A stretch of DNA of 64,000 nt, taken from Megalonaias nervosa. Lineage: Eukaryota; Mollusca; Bivalvia; Unionida; Unionidae. Position numbers and translations under genes: made by a program. The notes below the pieces were generated by a model. It worked only from the letters and a program-made list of their open reading frames with translations, was not told the DNA's origin and did no database searches. Shown here piece after piece: positions 42,493-55,486 of this stretch. The stretch covers positions 37,323-101,322 of the forward strand of contig JAECUM010001159.1 in the NCBI GenBank assembly GCA_016617855.1. Direction: 5' to 3'. Position 1 is the first letter of the stretch. Each line of letters begins with the position of its first letter.

Positions 42493-43009
42493 TAGACCAT
42501 AGAATTTCCAAGGGGAAAACCAACGTCCTAGACTCGAATCCAAGTAAACATGTTTACAAATATTATGTTAAAGTTGAGTCTATACTCATGGACAAAGTTA
42601 GCTAAGTAATATGTTGTTTAGAAATGAAATTACAATCTACAGTCATGAACAGAAATTAAACTGAATATAGATATAAATAATGCTACTACCTCATAAATCC
42701 AGCTGTCCCAGGATGTAACTTTTCAACTAAAAGCTAAAAGTTATCTGCCCACCTAGCTGGCATTTAGATAGAGTGATCTCCCCTTGACACAGGGACTGGT
42801 GCCAAGTCCCATGAATACTTAAGTTACTACTCCCACTCTTGCCAGGTAGCATGCTTTCTACAGCGAAGAATCACAATCCACATACATGCATTTTGGGAGG
42901 TTTTTTTTTTACCATAAAGCAAGTTGAAGGGAAGTATACTCCATCTATATATTTCCAACTTTTCTGTTCTTTCTTTCTTTGGCAACAAAGTTTCTGGCCT
43001 TTCAGTGTA

Positions 43010-46000
43010 ACTTTGCCATGCTCACACATTTAGGCACCCTTGGTATGTACATGCATGGGTTGCAATTGTGTCCCCTCACATTGTTACTATAGCTGTATTT
43101 AAGTAGGGGCATGTCTGGTATGTGATATGGAAAACTTGTACAAGATTGCTGTATAAATCTGCTACAGTCAGATACGTACAGGTAGGTTTTCTGTATCAAC
43201 CTAGTCTTAGTATCCACATTGTAGTTGTATACATGACACTCTTATTAATTTTACCTGTATAGGCCATAATTTGGTATATATATATATGCTGTCATAGGGC
43301 CTTTCCTGCAGGTAACATTGTCTTACAATTGATATTATAGCATCCACTTAATATAAGTATCAGTAATGATGCTTCAGTGCAGTTTTTTTTGCATGTATGT
43401 TGTGTACTTTAGAAAATTCAATTATATTGAAATATAGTTTCCACTGTAATTACATACAGGTAAGTTTTCTATGCATAGTTATAGCATCTACTTCATAGTT
43501 ACTATAGGTGACACTTAAATGATTTTCCTTTTGTAGGCAATTAATTGGCCTTTCTTACAGGTAACATTGATTAAATTGATTATAAGTATTAATATCAATG
43601 CTCCAATACTCTACCTGTATGGGCAGCCACATGCACCTTTTTAAAGGTAACTATCCTAGTGTATAGCACTGCATGTACACTCTGAAGTTCATAAAGCAGG
43701 ATATGTGCCATGCTACACCTGTATATATTCTCTGCTCTGTTTTGTCTTACAGATTTTGACCATGAGTAAGACAAGACTGAAGATCACTCTATATGTGTAG
43801 CTTACTCTGGCTGTCATACGAATACACATCAGACTTGTATATTATGGACAGGAGTCAATGGGCAGCAGTAATGGAGGTATTAATAGGGAAGGAGAGTGCA
43901 CCTTGAGGGACAAGGACATCATCTGTTTGCACACTCATGTTCAGAAGCATATCACTTTCTGTGGAGTGAGATAAAGAGCAGACAAAAGTCTCAGTTACCA
44001 TCTTGTATATCAGAATTTATGACCAACTACATATCCAGTACTAAATCCCAACTTCAAGAACTTGACAAAGTCATGCCAACCAAGATGGTCCCGTTTAGAC
44101 TCTAGCAAACTCGGCCATATACCTCTGATTGTAATAGGTCACAACTACAGTCAATCATAATGTATCAACCACCAGAAGAATGAGCTTTGTCCAGTTTCAC
44201 AAACCCAGGCTATACAGGCACTCACATGGATCTGTCTAACCTGCATATAGCCACTAGACACTCCCAGACTGCAATGCCCAGCTTAGTGCTGCAGTATCCA
44301 AGAGATGTCATTTTCCTTTGTTCTCAATCCATTGCTGCTCACAGGGAGCCTGTACTTAGTGACTGCTCGGAAGTCGCCATATCTAACATGGGATGTTCTG
44401 CAGCATAGTGAGCCACCATCCTGAATGAACATTCTTCTCCAGCTACTAGAGATGTCTGCTTCAGCACCTTTATCCAAAGATGATGAAACTTGCTCACAAT
44501 TTCCCTTGTCACTATTAGATTTTACTTGATGTATGAAGACTTATGGGCTTCGACTGAAGAAGTTTTCCACCTAGTGCCACATACCTCCCTCTACAACAAC
44601 TGCCTGGTCTATCATCATCAGTTTATTGACTAAAAAGGAAGACTCTACTTTCAGATTACTTCCACAGTCCGGAAGAGTTACTGACATTCTGGGCTGCTTA
44701 TAGCATCAATTAAAAAGACCCAAGCATTAACCAAGCCTTTTTATCACAAAGATGCCTTTCCTCGAACTTAGTTGGCAGTTCTATAAGTCCAATGCACCAG
44801 TGTTCCATATGGATACCGCAGCAGTCAACCAAGATATTGCAGATTTGGGAATGACAAGCCATTCTCTATACACATGGATTGAAAGGCTTCTAACAACACA
44901 CAGTAGTTTGTGCACAATGTTGTGGCCATTGGTGCTATGTTGGATCTGGTGTCTATGTCTTTCAACAGGCATAACACATTGTTGTCTTCTCCCACTCTGA
45001 ATCCCACAGGACATGCATAGGAATCTGTTTCAAAAATGGCCTGCATCTTAACAGAGCTGCCTAACCTGATCTAGTCAGTGCCATAACAGCAGCTGTGAAT
45101 TTACAGCTAGCGGAACAATATGCATTACTTGCTACCTCCACCTTTCTTATGACCATCATAAGGTCAAGATACAGCTCACAACCATCAACTAATCTCCTCT
45201 TTAATGGTCAGATTGACAAAATCTGCAGACAAGCTACCAAGGAGACCAATTTTCCTCCCTCACAGTCGCAGCTACAGCAGAGGGATTTTTAGAGCAATCA
45301 ACAAAAAGATTGCAGGGATGCACCAAGGACAGAAGCCACTGGGAATCTTAAACTGTCAAAAACCACAGTTCTCCCAAACAAAGGTAGACAAGAGGCAGAG
45401 AGAGCAGGTGGTGGTTTTTGCCAGCATTTCTCTCCATGAAAGCCTCCCTATCTCGGAAAATTAAGTTATCTTCACGCTGCCCTTATGACAGATCCTAGTA
45501 GGGGAATGCTCCAATTCTTTGCTGACAAATGGGACAAGATATGCCATGATGACCAGTGGACCTGGCAAATTTTTTCCAAGGGACTCTGTATAACTTTCAG
45601 CACACCACCTCCATTTTCCAGGGTTCTTCACTATTTACCCTGTCATCAACTCAATCATTCCATTCACACTCCTTGGTTGATGATGAAAACATCAAGACGG
45701 GTTGTAAATGTTGTTGTTGTTGGGGGGGAGAGACTATACAATCAGTATGGACTTGGAAGATGGGTATCTTCATGTCCCCATTCACAAGGCTTCCAGAAAG
45801 TTCCTGCAATTTCCCTACAAAGACACCATTTACCAGTTCAGGGCACTCCCAGCTGGACTCTGCAGCAGTCTGTGTGGTTTGATTCTACTGGTGGACCAGG
45901 AAATGACCCATGTCTGGACCACCTCCATTGCAGCAACATCAACTACTTGGACTACATTCTGCAAAACAGGTGTGTTATATGTTAGAGCAAGATATGATGT

Positions 46001-47880
46001 CTCTTGGTACTCTCCTCAACAAGGACAAATCCAACCTTGTACCATCTCAACATTTTGTTCATCTAGGTAGGGAGTTCAACACTTGAGTAAAGAGAGCATG
46101 TCTCCCTTTGGAACAAACATTGAAAATCAGTAAAATCTTGGTTTCCTTGCTTATATGGGATGATCTACCTGCCCAATAATTTCCTTCACCTGCTGAGTTT
46201 GCTCCTCAACCTCTTAGTCCTAGGTCACCCATTTGTGTACCCTTTACAGATAATTCTGTTGCCTAAATGATGGCTGGGAATTTGCCTATTGGACCAACTT
46301 CTCACAGTCTGCACAACTATGAGGTTCCATCTCAGAAGATGAGGCGACCTTACTTGGCTCATGTTATGTATAAATCTGCATTACAACTTCCATAAATCAT
46401 AATCTGCATAGATGCAAGCACAAAGAGCTGGGGTGGGGGCACACCTCCTTCCATCATTCTAGGAAGCCAGAGGAGCCTGACCCCCTCAAAATCATTATTT
46501 ACATATAAACATTCTTGATGTGAAAGCCATTTCAAAAAAGCTGTTCATTTATGGCAGGAGGATCTACATGGGAAGGGAATTCTCATTCAATCTGCTGTGG
46601 TGACTTTTCACAAAAGGCAAGGTGGAACCAAGTCCATGGACTTTTGCATTCTTGTTTTGGATTTTCTAAAGTTGTGTCTTCATTGACAAAATCCAGACCA
46701 ACTAAATATATTAGTGGACTCATCCTGGAAGACTCACCTAATACAACTGGAATGATCTCTTCATCCCTCGCTTTTCACTACATTATGTTCCTGATGAGAT
46801 CAACCAGTGATGGATCTATTTGCGACAATGTGGAATGCCAAACTCCCAAATTTTGTCTCATCATTCTCAGATCTGAAGGCCTGGGCAGTCAATGCTCTTT
46901 CTATTGATTGGAACAGCCTGGATGCATAGACTTAACCCTCCAGCAGTTCTCAAGGAATCAAGATTGTCCCTCATTTGCTCAAGCAACCAAGATGGCAGGT
47001 GTTTCATCCCGACCCAGATTGGCTATGTTCAGTATGGACCTGGATCTTATTAAATAATCTGTCAGGAACAAACAGTTCTCACAACTAGTGGTGAAGATGA
47101 GATGGCCCTCCACTTTAAATGCAAACGGAAATCAACTGCAGGCATCAATATTTTAAATAGTTAACTTCCTGCTCAAGAGTCTTATTGGTTCACCTCACAC
47201 AACACCTATTTCCTCACTGTATTAGTGAACAACAGGCAGAATCAGTGGAATACCTGTTCTGTCAGTGGAGCCAAACTACATGAAGTTCCAACTAGTCAGT
47301 ACCATTTGTGATTGCTCCTGTTTTAATTACCAAGAACAGGCTCCTGTTCATGGGGAATACAACTTATGTAATAAAATTCCTGTCTACTTTGGACACTGCA
47401 TGTCAAGGGCTACTGTAGAGAAAAGTACTAGTTCGGAAGACTGACCTGCTGTGTAGAAAGATATTACTCCTCTTCTTATCCTAATAGATGAAAGGATGAC
47501 ATATCGGTACTGACAATTTGTCCTGGAAAAAGTGGTATATTTATTTTGGATATTGGAAAATAATCCCAAACCAAATGAATGTGCTTTCATCTCGGCACAC
47601 AAAGTTTGGGCAGTTGCCACAACATTGTTCTAAGAGATTATTCATCCTAAAAGGCTCAACTTGATCTGGTGGGACCTGTAGCCACATTACAACCAGTTAC
47701 CCTCCCTGATCATCTGAAGCTCTACAGGACACTGCTTCATGACTTCTACTGTATTTACTGGAGGGAAACTTTTCCCTTTTGAAGTGGCTTCCTGATATAC
47801 GGAGTCTGTTTTCCAGTCTGGTTATCTAGAAGCTGTCTCACATACTTAGGAGACCAGAGATGATCTCTCCAGGGTAAGGT
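43010..47880 (+). mobile_element. DIRS-like retrotransposon, copy B, longest remnant
   Basis: The leader (43.0-43.75 kb) shares phrases with copy A. A gag-like start ATGAGTAAGACAAGACTGAA lies at 43761. The reverse transcriptase core reads YTISMDLEDGYLHVPIHKAS then RKFLQFPYKDTIYQFRALPA (about 45735-45860). RNase H reads CIDASTKSWGG (about 46400), and DLFATMWNAKLPNFVS (about 46815-46862) is a typical DIRS phrase. Order and motifs fit DIRS elements. Multiple stops and shifts make it inactive. Ends are approximate. Confidence 0.8.
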
Positions 47881-48039
47881 AATGTATCTCCCTCCACCTC
47901 TTGTATATCCCTCCACCTCTTACCTATTCTAATCCAAGCAAATCCCTTTTTTAGCTCTGTTAGTCAGAAGAGTTTCTGCAAAGGCCAGTTGTCCCATCAT
48001 TTATTATCTGTGTATGCCTGTTAGTACAGGTTTGTTATC

Positions 48040-49780
48040 ACTGCTCTTTTTTAACTATGTTGAGGATGGCCTTGAAACTTTACACACACATTCATCCCAA
48101 GGTCATATTGGTCCCAAATGAAATATGCTGCTCAGACAACCAATATAGCCACTGTGGTGGCCATTTTGAAAATTATCACTACTTCCTGAATGGACGGTGT
48201 TATCACAAAGGTGGTTTCACTAAAAGATTTGATGTCTCATTGGTCCAAAATGATGGTCACCTTGAAAATCTTGTTATCACTACTCTGCCTCAGTGGATGG
48301 TCATATCAACATTGTGTTTTCACCAAAAGACTTCCTATGATCTCATTTTGGCCTGAAATGGTGGCCATCTTGAAAATCTTTGTTATCACTACATTGCCTC
48401 AAGGGATTCATATTAACATTGCATTTTCATTGAAAGACTTCATATGATGTCTCATTGGTCCTAAATGGCCACCAACACCTCAAAGCCACGAGAGAAAAAC
48501 GGTATATCGCAGCATCCCAGACCATCACATCTATGGACTTCCCATGCCCAGCCTGTAACATCCTGTGTGCATCCAGCTTAGGACTTGGGAGCCACATGCG
48601 TAGTCACCAATGGCTGCACAACTAGCATCATCATCAGACATGATGGACTACTGAAGAAGGTCTAAATGATGGCCATCTTGAAAATCTTATTATCGCTACT
48701 CCTGAATGGATGGCTATATCAAAATGGTGTTTTTGCCAACAGACTTCATATGATTACTATTTGGTACTAAATAAAAATGGTGCCAATCTGACATCCATTA
48801 TGTCTTCCATGGCAACCATCTTGAAAATCTTGTTATTGCTACTCTTGAATGAATGGTCATATCAACATGGGGTTTTTGCTGAAAGACCTGTTATTATGTC
48901 TAGCATTAAATGAAAATGGTGCCTATCTGACAGCTAATGTTGCCACCACAGCTGACATCTTGAAATAGTAATTGATCCTACATGAAAATGAAAATGGTCC
49001 CCATCATGCATCCAGTGTAGCTACTACAACAGCCATCTTGAAAATCTTGTTATAACTTATTAATCTGAATAATTGATCATACTATGATGAGCTTTTCACT
49101 AAAAGACTTCTTATAATTTCTGGTTGGTCTCTGTGAAAATGTTGATTCATCAAACATCCTCCAAGGGTTTTTGTAATGAAAGCAGTGCTAATCATACATC
49201 CAGTTTCATAGCCATGGTGGCCATCTTAAAAAACATTCATTGCTACTCCCCAGAAAAGACTGTGCTATAGATATGGGGGATTTTATTGTAAGACTTCTAA
49301 TGATGTCTAGTTTGTTCCAAGTAAGAACTGTGTTGATCATTACTGGCTACTCTTGTTATACTACTCCTCTTGAAGGACTGGTAAACACAAGTAAACAAAA
49401 AACACTTCTCACTATATATAGTTAGTCTGTAATAAAAATTTCTTCAGTGCAATATCTCAGAATTTTAAAAAATCTCCTAATGGCAATTTCTCCAGCAACA
49501 CAAAAGGCCCACTTGTCTCTTGCAGTATATATTTAATTCTGTATTAAAATGATGCTGGTCAAACCTCCAAAATGGTTGTCATGAAGGCCATCCTGAAAAA
49601 TTTTTTTAGGTCTGCTTCTTTGGAAAGGATGTTCTTAATGACATAGGGTTTTCACTAAAACACTATGGCAGTATGTAGCTGGTTCTGAATGAAAATGGTG
49701 TTCATCAGCCATCAGCATGGCATGATAGTTGCCATCTACAAGATCTTGTTATCTTCATTCCACTTCATATAGAGATCCCC
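48040..49780 (+). repeat. Degenerate ~145 bp tandem repeat, family Q, copy 2
   Basis: About ten diverged units share CCATCTTGAAAATCTTGTTA, TCACTACTCCTGAATGGA and ACTAAAAGACTTCATATGAT. Open frames of 60-100 codons inside are fortuitous. Confidence 0.75.
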
Positions 49781-50780
49781 AGTTACTGTTGATTCCTTGC
49801 TGGGGATGATCAAGATTAACTCTTATGCCCAGTTAGGGCTTTACATTTCTATTGGACCACTTCAAAAGGGCGAAGGAGGTGTAGGAAGTGTCTTTTCCTT
49901 CATTATAAGGATCCTGCAGATGTTTTGGCATCCACCATTTATAGGTGGATTGTCATCACAATCAAGAGGATTAATTACTCCCTTACTGAGAGGGACCTTA
50001 AATTTATGAAGATTAAATCCCATGAGGTTCAACCAATTGTTACCTCAATGGCTTATCTAACTCATTCATCATTAGTGGTCATTATGAAAGCTGTGTTTTG
50101 GAGATGAGATTACTTCCTCCACCTTTTTCCTTCAATGTTTGGTGTCCCAGAATGAAGGCATATTTTCTTGGGGCCAATAGTTATGGAACAAAAAGTGACC
50201 CAAGCTAATACCAACTTACAGCAGTTGATATTCCACCATAAGGAGTGGGTGTATCCTTTTTATCTCAGTTTTTGAGGCCATGAACCTTCAATGACATAAT
50301 TGCCATTACCTGCTATTGCCAGATTCTCACCTCGCACCATGCTCTGATGTCTCACAAGTATTTTGTGTCCCTAAGAAAGAGGATGGTTACTATGCAATGT
50401 CCTATAATATGGCAGTGGCAGGGGAGGAGGAGTACAAACTTGATCTGTCTTCTTTCTAGTTTTGGACTTCTAGAACTTTCATCTATTGACAGGATGGAAT
50501 TTTCTTAATTGGATGAGCGTAATTTCTGTCCTAGAAAGGTAAGCAATGCAGTAGCAACACTGGTAAGTATTATATCATTAAAATCAGTTTTGCACAGAAA
50601 TACACACACACACACACATTACTATATGTTGGGTTATTATCAGTAGTCTACATCGGGTTTTGGAGTCCAGAATATAAAAACTGGATTCCTTTATAGCAGA
50701 TTACTTTATGCTTGAGCTAAAAATTTTATCAAATTTATAAGGTTTTTCATGTTATCATTTTTATCTGATGTCTGCCAGCT
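49781..50780. other. Intergenic sequence, possible further decayed retroelement
   Basis: Contains short open stretches and a (CA)n run at about 50601. No motif clear enough to name. Confidence 0.4.
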
Positions 50781-50789
50781 ATTATTTCA

Positions 50790-51106
50790 TTATTATTGTT
50801 ATTATTATTATTATTATTATTATTGGGGGGCCCCGAGTGGCCGAGTGGTCTAAAGCGCTGATCGTTATGGATCACTGCCATCTCACCTCTGTCTGCGTGA
50901 GTTCGAGTCCAGGCTCGGCTAACGTGGGTACGTGAGAAAGCCTGCCAGTAGCTTCTCGTGGGTCGGTGGTTCTTCCCGGGGTTTTCCAGGGTTCTTCCTC
51001 CACCATTAATACTGGCCGCCATGTATAGCCTATCTTGTGCTGAAAAATGGCGTTAAACCCCATAACAACAACAACAACAACATTATTATTGGTGTTATTA
51101 TTATTA

Positions 51107-51155
<49 letters not shown>

Positions 51156-51180
51156 TGTTATTGTTATTTTAATTATTATT
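50790..51180. repeat. (TTA)n microsatellite split by a SINE
   Basis: TTA/ATT runs at 50790-50824 and 51083-51180 flank the family 2 SINE. Confidence 0.93.
50825..51082 (+). mobile_element. SINE family 2, full length
   Basis: The head GGCCCCGAGTGGCCGAGTGG, B-box-like GAGTTCGAGTCC, body GGGTCGGTGGTTCTTCCCGG and (AAC)n tail make this the best family 2 reference copy in the window. It lies inside a TTA microsatellite. Confidence 0.94.
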
Positions 51181-51199
51181 ATTGTTTCACCTGCATTAG

Positions 51200-52790
51200 C
51201 ATTGTCACTCTTCTGGTGGTGGTGATAGAAGCATTGTGAACATAATAGTTTTGTGTTGAAGTTGTGTTAAAACTTGTACAAGTCATGTGCAGATGGAAAA
51301 AATGCCCCAAAAATAATTGCAACAAATATTGTAATATTAATAATGCTACTAACACTACTGCTAATAAATGAATAAAACAAATATTCAAGGAAACACAAGA
51401 TTTTTAATAAATAGTGCAATAACAGTACCATGCCAACTGTGGATAGTTTTTGTACAATGAGTCTGCTTTTATTTTCTTCATTCTTTTGTACAGCATTGTA
51501 CACTATGCAGAACCCAGGCTTAGACACTTCTTTTTAATTCTTCATCCCTGATAGGTGGCACAAAAAGGCTTCCAGCATCTGCTTACCTCCTACAATAATG
51601 GATCAGCCATTCCAGATATATTGTCTTGCATTCTACATTATACATGTGTGTGTAATAGAACATGTATTAGTTGGACTATATTTGCAAGTGGAATACCAGA
51701 GATATTTTAGGGTAGGGCAATGAAAAGGGTATTGGTGGAGATGTTATAGGGTACTTTAGTGCCCATGTTTTCTCTGTCAATACACTCTGAGTCCCCCGCC
51801 TTTCAATATCACCAATATCACATGAGAGAATATCAACTAATTTAGCATGTTGACTGCAGCTTTCTTTATGAGTGCTATATGGTCAACTGTCTTTTTCTTT
51901 TCACCAAGTCAATTCCCTTATGTGGCTCTTTCACAGCATCCTGGGGTGTTTTTTTTTCTTCTTTCAAATGTTGCATCATCTGACAATATGCATGTTGCCA
52001 ATTATTTTTTAATGCTCATAGGATTATATGCATGTCTTATTCAAATTGCCAGCATTTGTCATTTTTTTTTATATGTGCTGTCATACAGAGAATTACCTTA
52101 TTTCATTTGCTGAATGAAAATTGATTTGAAAGGCAAAAGATTCAAACAGCCCAACTTAAATTTACTTTGAAATATTGCATTACTTTATTTTCTGGAATAT
52201 GTTTAAAAATGTGCTTGAATGACGTTTGCAGAATTATTAAAATATTGCAAAGACATTAATATTAATTTGCACTAAACTATTTTTCTGATTTAATTCATGC
52301 AGCAATTGTTAAGAAAGTTTAGTGTTTTTTCATTCTTTTTATTACGTTTGTTTTATTTCCACAATTTAATGTTTTCTTGTATTGTTCATTTAATATAATC
52401 AATTTTAAATACCTGTCATTTTATTTTATTTGCTGTATAAATATTGAAAATCTAGTCACTCACTTTCTCTCTCTCACTGAGTTTTCTTCATGCTTATTCA
52501 TTTTTTTTCTTTCTGTGGTTTAAGGTTTTCTCTCAGTCTTCAATAGGATGGCATTAAAAAGCAAGCATTTTTTAATGTCTAACCTGCATGTTACTTGCTA
52601 AATTATTCAATTTTGAAAACACTCTCTCATAGTGATATAGATTTATTTGACTGGATGCAGCAGACAGACCCACTGACATCATTTATCAATATTCCAGTTG
52701 GTAATGCCCATTCATCAAATACCAGTTAGTGGTACCCCATTGCCTTTCCATGGGTTACCATAAGAAATAACATAGAAAACCTCTGACAAG
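51200..52790. other. Intergenic sequence, nothing recognised
   Basis: AT-rich. Short open frames up to about 90 codons are hydrophobic and low complexity, with no motif. Confidence 0.5.
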
Positions 52791-52814
52791 AAAGCTGCCA
52801 CCATACAGTAACTA

Positions 52815-52850
52815 TTATATAATTAACAATAATTATTGTTAATTATATAA
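52815..52850. repeat. 36 bp perfect palindrome
   Basis: Left arm TTATATAATTAACAATAA is followed directly by its exact reverse complement. Confidence 0.95.
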
Positions 52851-53564
52851 CTATTATAAAATTAAATATAATTATAAATTAAGCTCATATGGGTATTCCA
52901 ATGCTGTACTACAGTTTGACCTGGCAGGTATTATATAACATTTTGTTCTTTAAATTTTTGTTGTTGGGTGGGGTAAATCAAGAACAAAAGAAAGGTCTTC
53001 AGCTTTTGCAGATCTCATAAATAATAGAATTGCCATCATATAGATATTGTTTCTCTTTCTACATTTGTACGTGAATTAATAATGGAATAGACACTGCCAT
53101 TACCCTGTATCCAAAAATAGATGGAGAAAATCCAGTTATTAATAGATCAGAAGGTAGGTCTAGTTTAAGGGCATATTGGGATTCCAATGCAGTACTGATT
53201 TTTAACTTAGAGTATATGACTATTGTTATTTTATTTATTTTTTGATAAAAAAACAAACAATAGTCACATGTAAATGAAATGTACTTACTAGACATGTTAT
53301 ATATACATGCTAACATCATAGAGAGCAAAATTGTACAGAGGCTCCTGTTCTAAATATTAAACCATTATACTCTAGGTGTGAAACATGAGTGTTCCAGTAG
53401 TTCTCTCATTTTATAATATCAGTTACACATTTACATGCACTTTTAGTTCAAATAAGCCATCCTAAGAATAAAGGTAAACTCAATCTTGTAATGATGATAA
53501 CATTAAACATGATGCCACAATTTTAAATTTTTGTACCATCTATAATCACTTATACGATTAGTAC

Positions 53565-53723
53565 AACTGCAAACTGGACAAACCCAGACCTGCTGTAGCA
53601 TAATGCATCAGCAGATCTGGGTCTGTGAAGTTTGTTAAGAGTAATCGGTAGAACAAACAAGATAGACCCTGATCCGCATGCAGATTATGCTACGGCAGAT
53701 CAGGATATTTGTTGTTTGCAGTT
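53565..53723. mobile_element. Double fold-back (MITE-like) element, 159 bp
   Basis: Ten-base inverted ends AACTGCAAAC and GTTTGCAGTT enclose two hairpins: 53583-53621 (CCCAGACCTGCTG paired with CAGCAGATCTGGG, one mismatch) and 53668-53704 (CCTGATC paired with GATCAGG). The two hairpin halves are themselves inverted copies. Confidence 0.75.
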
Positions 53724-54201
53724 TGACTTAACTTTAAAGTGAACATATACAATACATTTGTTAAAAAATGATAAATAATGAATGCATGGAAAGAAATATA
53801 CTATTATGGCTTTAAAAAACGTAATACAGCACACTAATATATATGTTATTGTGATCAGAAAATACAAATGTAATATAATCCTTTTTTTTCCGGTTTGGGG
53901 TGGCTTAAATGTACTTTATTTGAAGTACACTAATGTTAAGTTTTATATTATAAGTCTGTCCTGCAACAGTTCATCGTGTTATTCCCACATCTCTCAGCTT
54001 ATTCTGATTTTTAAAACAAATTAGACTCTTATCATCATCAAAAACATGAAATAACCCAAATTTGGGATAAATTGGTTTAATTATGAGTTACTTCCTAAAA
54101 TTGCTTATGGTCATTAAATTTAATAAATTCATTGTTCTTCACTTTGTGATCTCCCTGTTATATACATATTTATTACCAATGTCTTATGTTCTTATATTTC
54201 T

Positions 54202-54208
<7 letters not shown>

Positions 54209-54252
<44 letters not shown>
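54209..54252. repeat. (AT)n microsatellite
   Basis: About 22 AT units. Confidence 0.95.
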
Positions 54253-54255
<3 letters not shown>

Positions 54256-54470
54256 ATTCATTCCAGAGATGATATTACAGAGAAGAGAGTATCATGGTTC
54301 AATGCACTGAGCTGATGGTATTTAGGTGCCTTATCAGAAACTACATATATGGTTTTTCCCTTATAAACCTCATAAGATAACAGGTAATAACAACAGCAAT
54401 GGTGATGATGATGATCATAACCATTAGAGTGATAAATAGGATAACAAAATTGATGATTATTATGATAGAT

Positions 54471-54540
54471 ACAGTAGAACCTGTCTTGAAAGACTGCTCC
54501 TTTTGCCAAAAATCATGGTCTCTCATGACAGGTCATGACA
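54471..54540. repeat. Inverted repeat related to 34654-34729
   Basis: ACAGTAGAACCTGTCTTGAA faces GGTCTCTCATGACAGGT. Same family as the element in DIRS-like copy C. Confidence 0.6.
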
Positions 54541-55429
54541 ATAAATTCATGCATGGAGAATCTGGACTCTCCAGACAGATGGTCTTGCATGGTCTATCAA
54601 TACAGTTTTTAGTATATTACGAATAAACAGACCTGCATCATACACAAGTTTCTAAAAAGTGGATTAAGTTTACACATTCACAGTTAATTTAGTTGTGGAA
54701 AGTTTGTATCAAATCTTTTGCAGTGTTTTTAGAAATTCTTACATCTCATGCTTCACATGGCCTTAACATTGTCTTGATGCACATGATCTAATTGGTGTCA
54801 GAAAGCAAATGGTTCTTGATTAATATCTTTCAGAAGATTTGTACAGATTAATAGTGAGAGAATACAGTTTAATAATTTTAAAGTTATATTTCACAGATGG
54901 AAAATTTGAAACAAAATTTAAAAAATGTGTGGCTCTCCCAGAAATGGAAATATTTCAGCAGTACATTTTACACAGAGAAATGTTTAAGTGGTTCTCTAAA
55001 ATCTCAACCCATTTTTATGAAGTTATGATCTGTGGTGCACTTCCTACATGGCATTTCATAGTGATCATTGAGGTGACAAGATGGATTGAGGCCAGACTCT
55101 TAAACAGTTACATTTAAGTATATATCAACCTAAATCTAAAGACTATGAGTGATTCCTGAAATTTAAATACATATTGGAACTAATGTAAACATGTTTCTTT
55201 AGAAGTTTGATGCAATATGATGAAAACAAGGAGACTGTGTAATACATGAAATGCACTCCTGTGCATAATATCTGAATCCATTTGCAGGAGGTATGGCAGA
55301 GAGTTGGAGTGGGCAAAGTGGAAGGACTAGGTTATATTAAAGACTACCAGGTGACATGCTGTTTTGATCTATCATATTGTTTGTGCCCCATATTGTTGTG
55401 AAATTTATTTTCTGATTTATTATTTTTAG
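54541..55429. other. Upstream of the TNFR-like gene, nothing named
   Basis: A 92-codon open frame at 54839-55117 has no recognised motif. The missing 5' exon and promoter of the TNFR-like gene may be here or further left, but no clear signal was found. Confidence 0.4.
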
Positions 55430-55486
55430 AATCTGAAAATTAGGATGGTCACAATGACAGCTGGAACTTTAATGGCTGTGGTCATG
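55430..55486 (+). CDS. TNFR-like gene, start-codon exon
   Basis: Coding part 55445-55486: MVTMTAGTLMAVVM, the first half of a putative signal peptide. The acceptor is TATTTTTAG and the donor GTAAGT is perfect. The frame closes just upstream in the intron, so the first Met in the exon was chosen. A further 5' exon must exist but was not found. Confidence 0.62.

Noticed and set aside
45485..46070. Open frames that look like a host gene
   Set aside because: The motifs are reverse transcriptase and the frames are broken, so they belong to DIRS-like copy B.
48057..48447. 99- and 85-codon open frames
   Set aside because: They lie within degenerate repeat family Q and have no independent coding signature.
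54839..55117. 92-codon frame as the first exon of the TNFR-like gene
   Set aside because: No signal peptide, cysteine pattern or fitting splice donor was seen.
55287..55330. Possible upstream coding exon starting ATGGCAGAGAGTTGG
   Set aside because: Joining it to the exon at 55430 gives an immediate stop codon.
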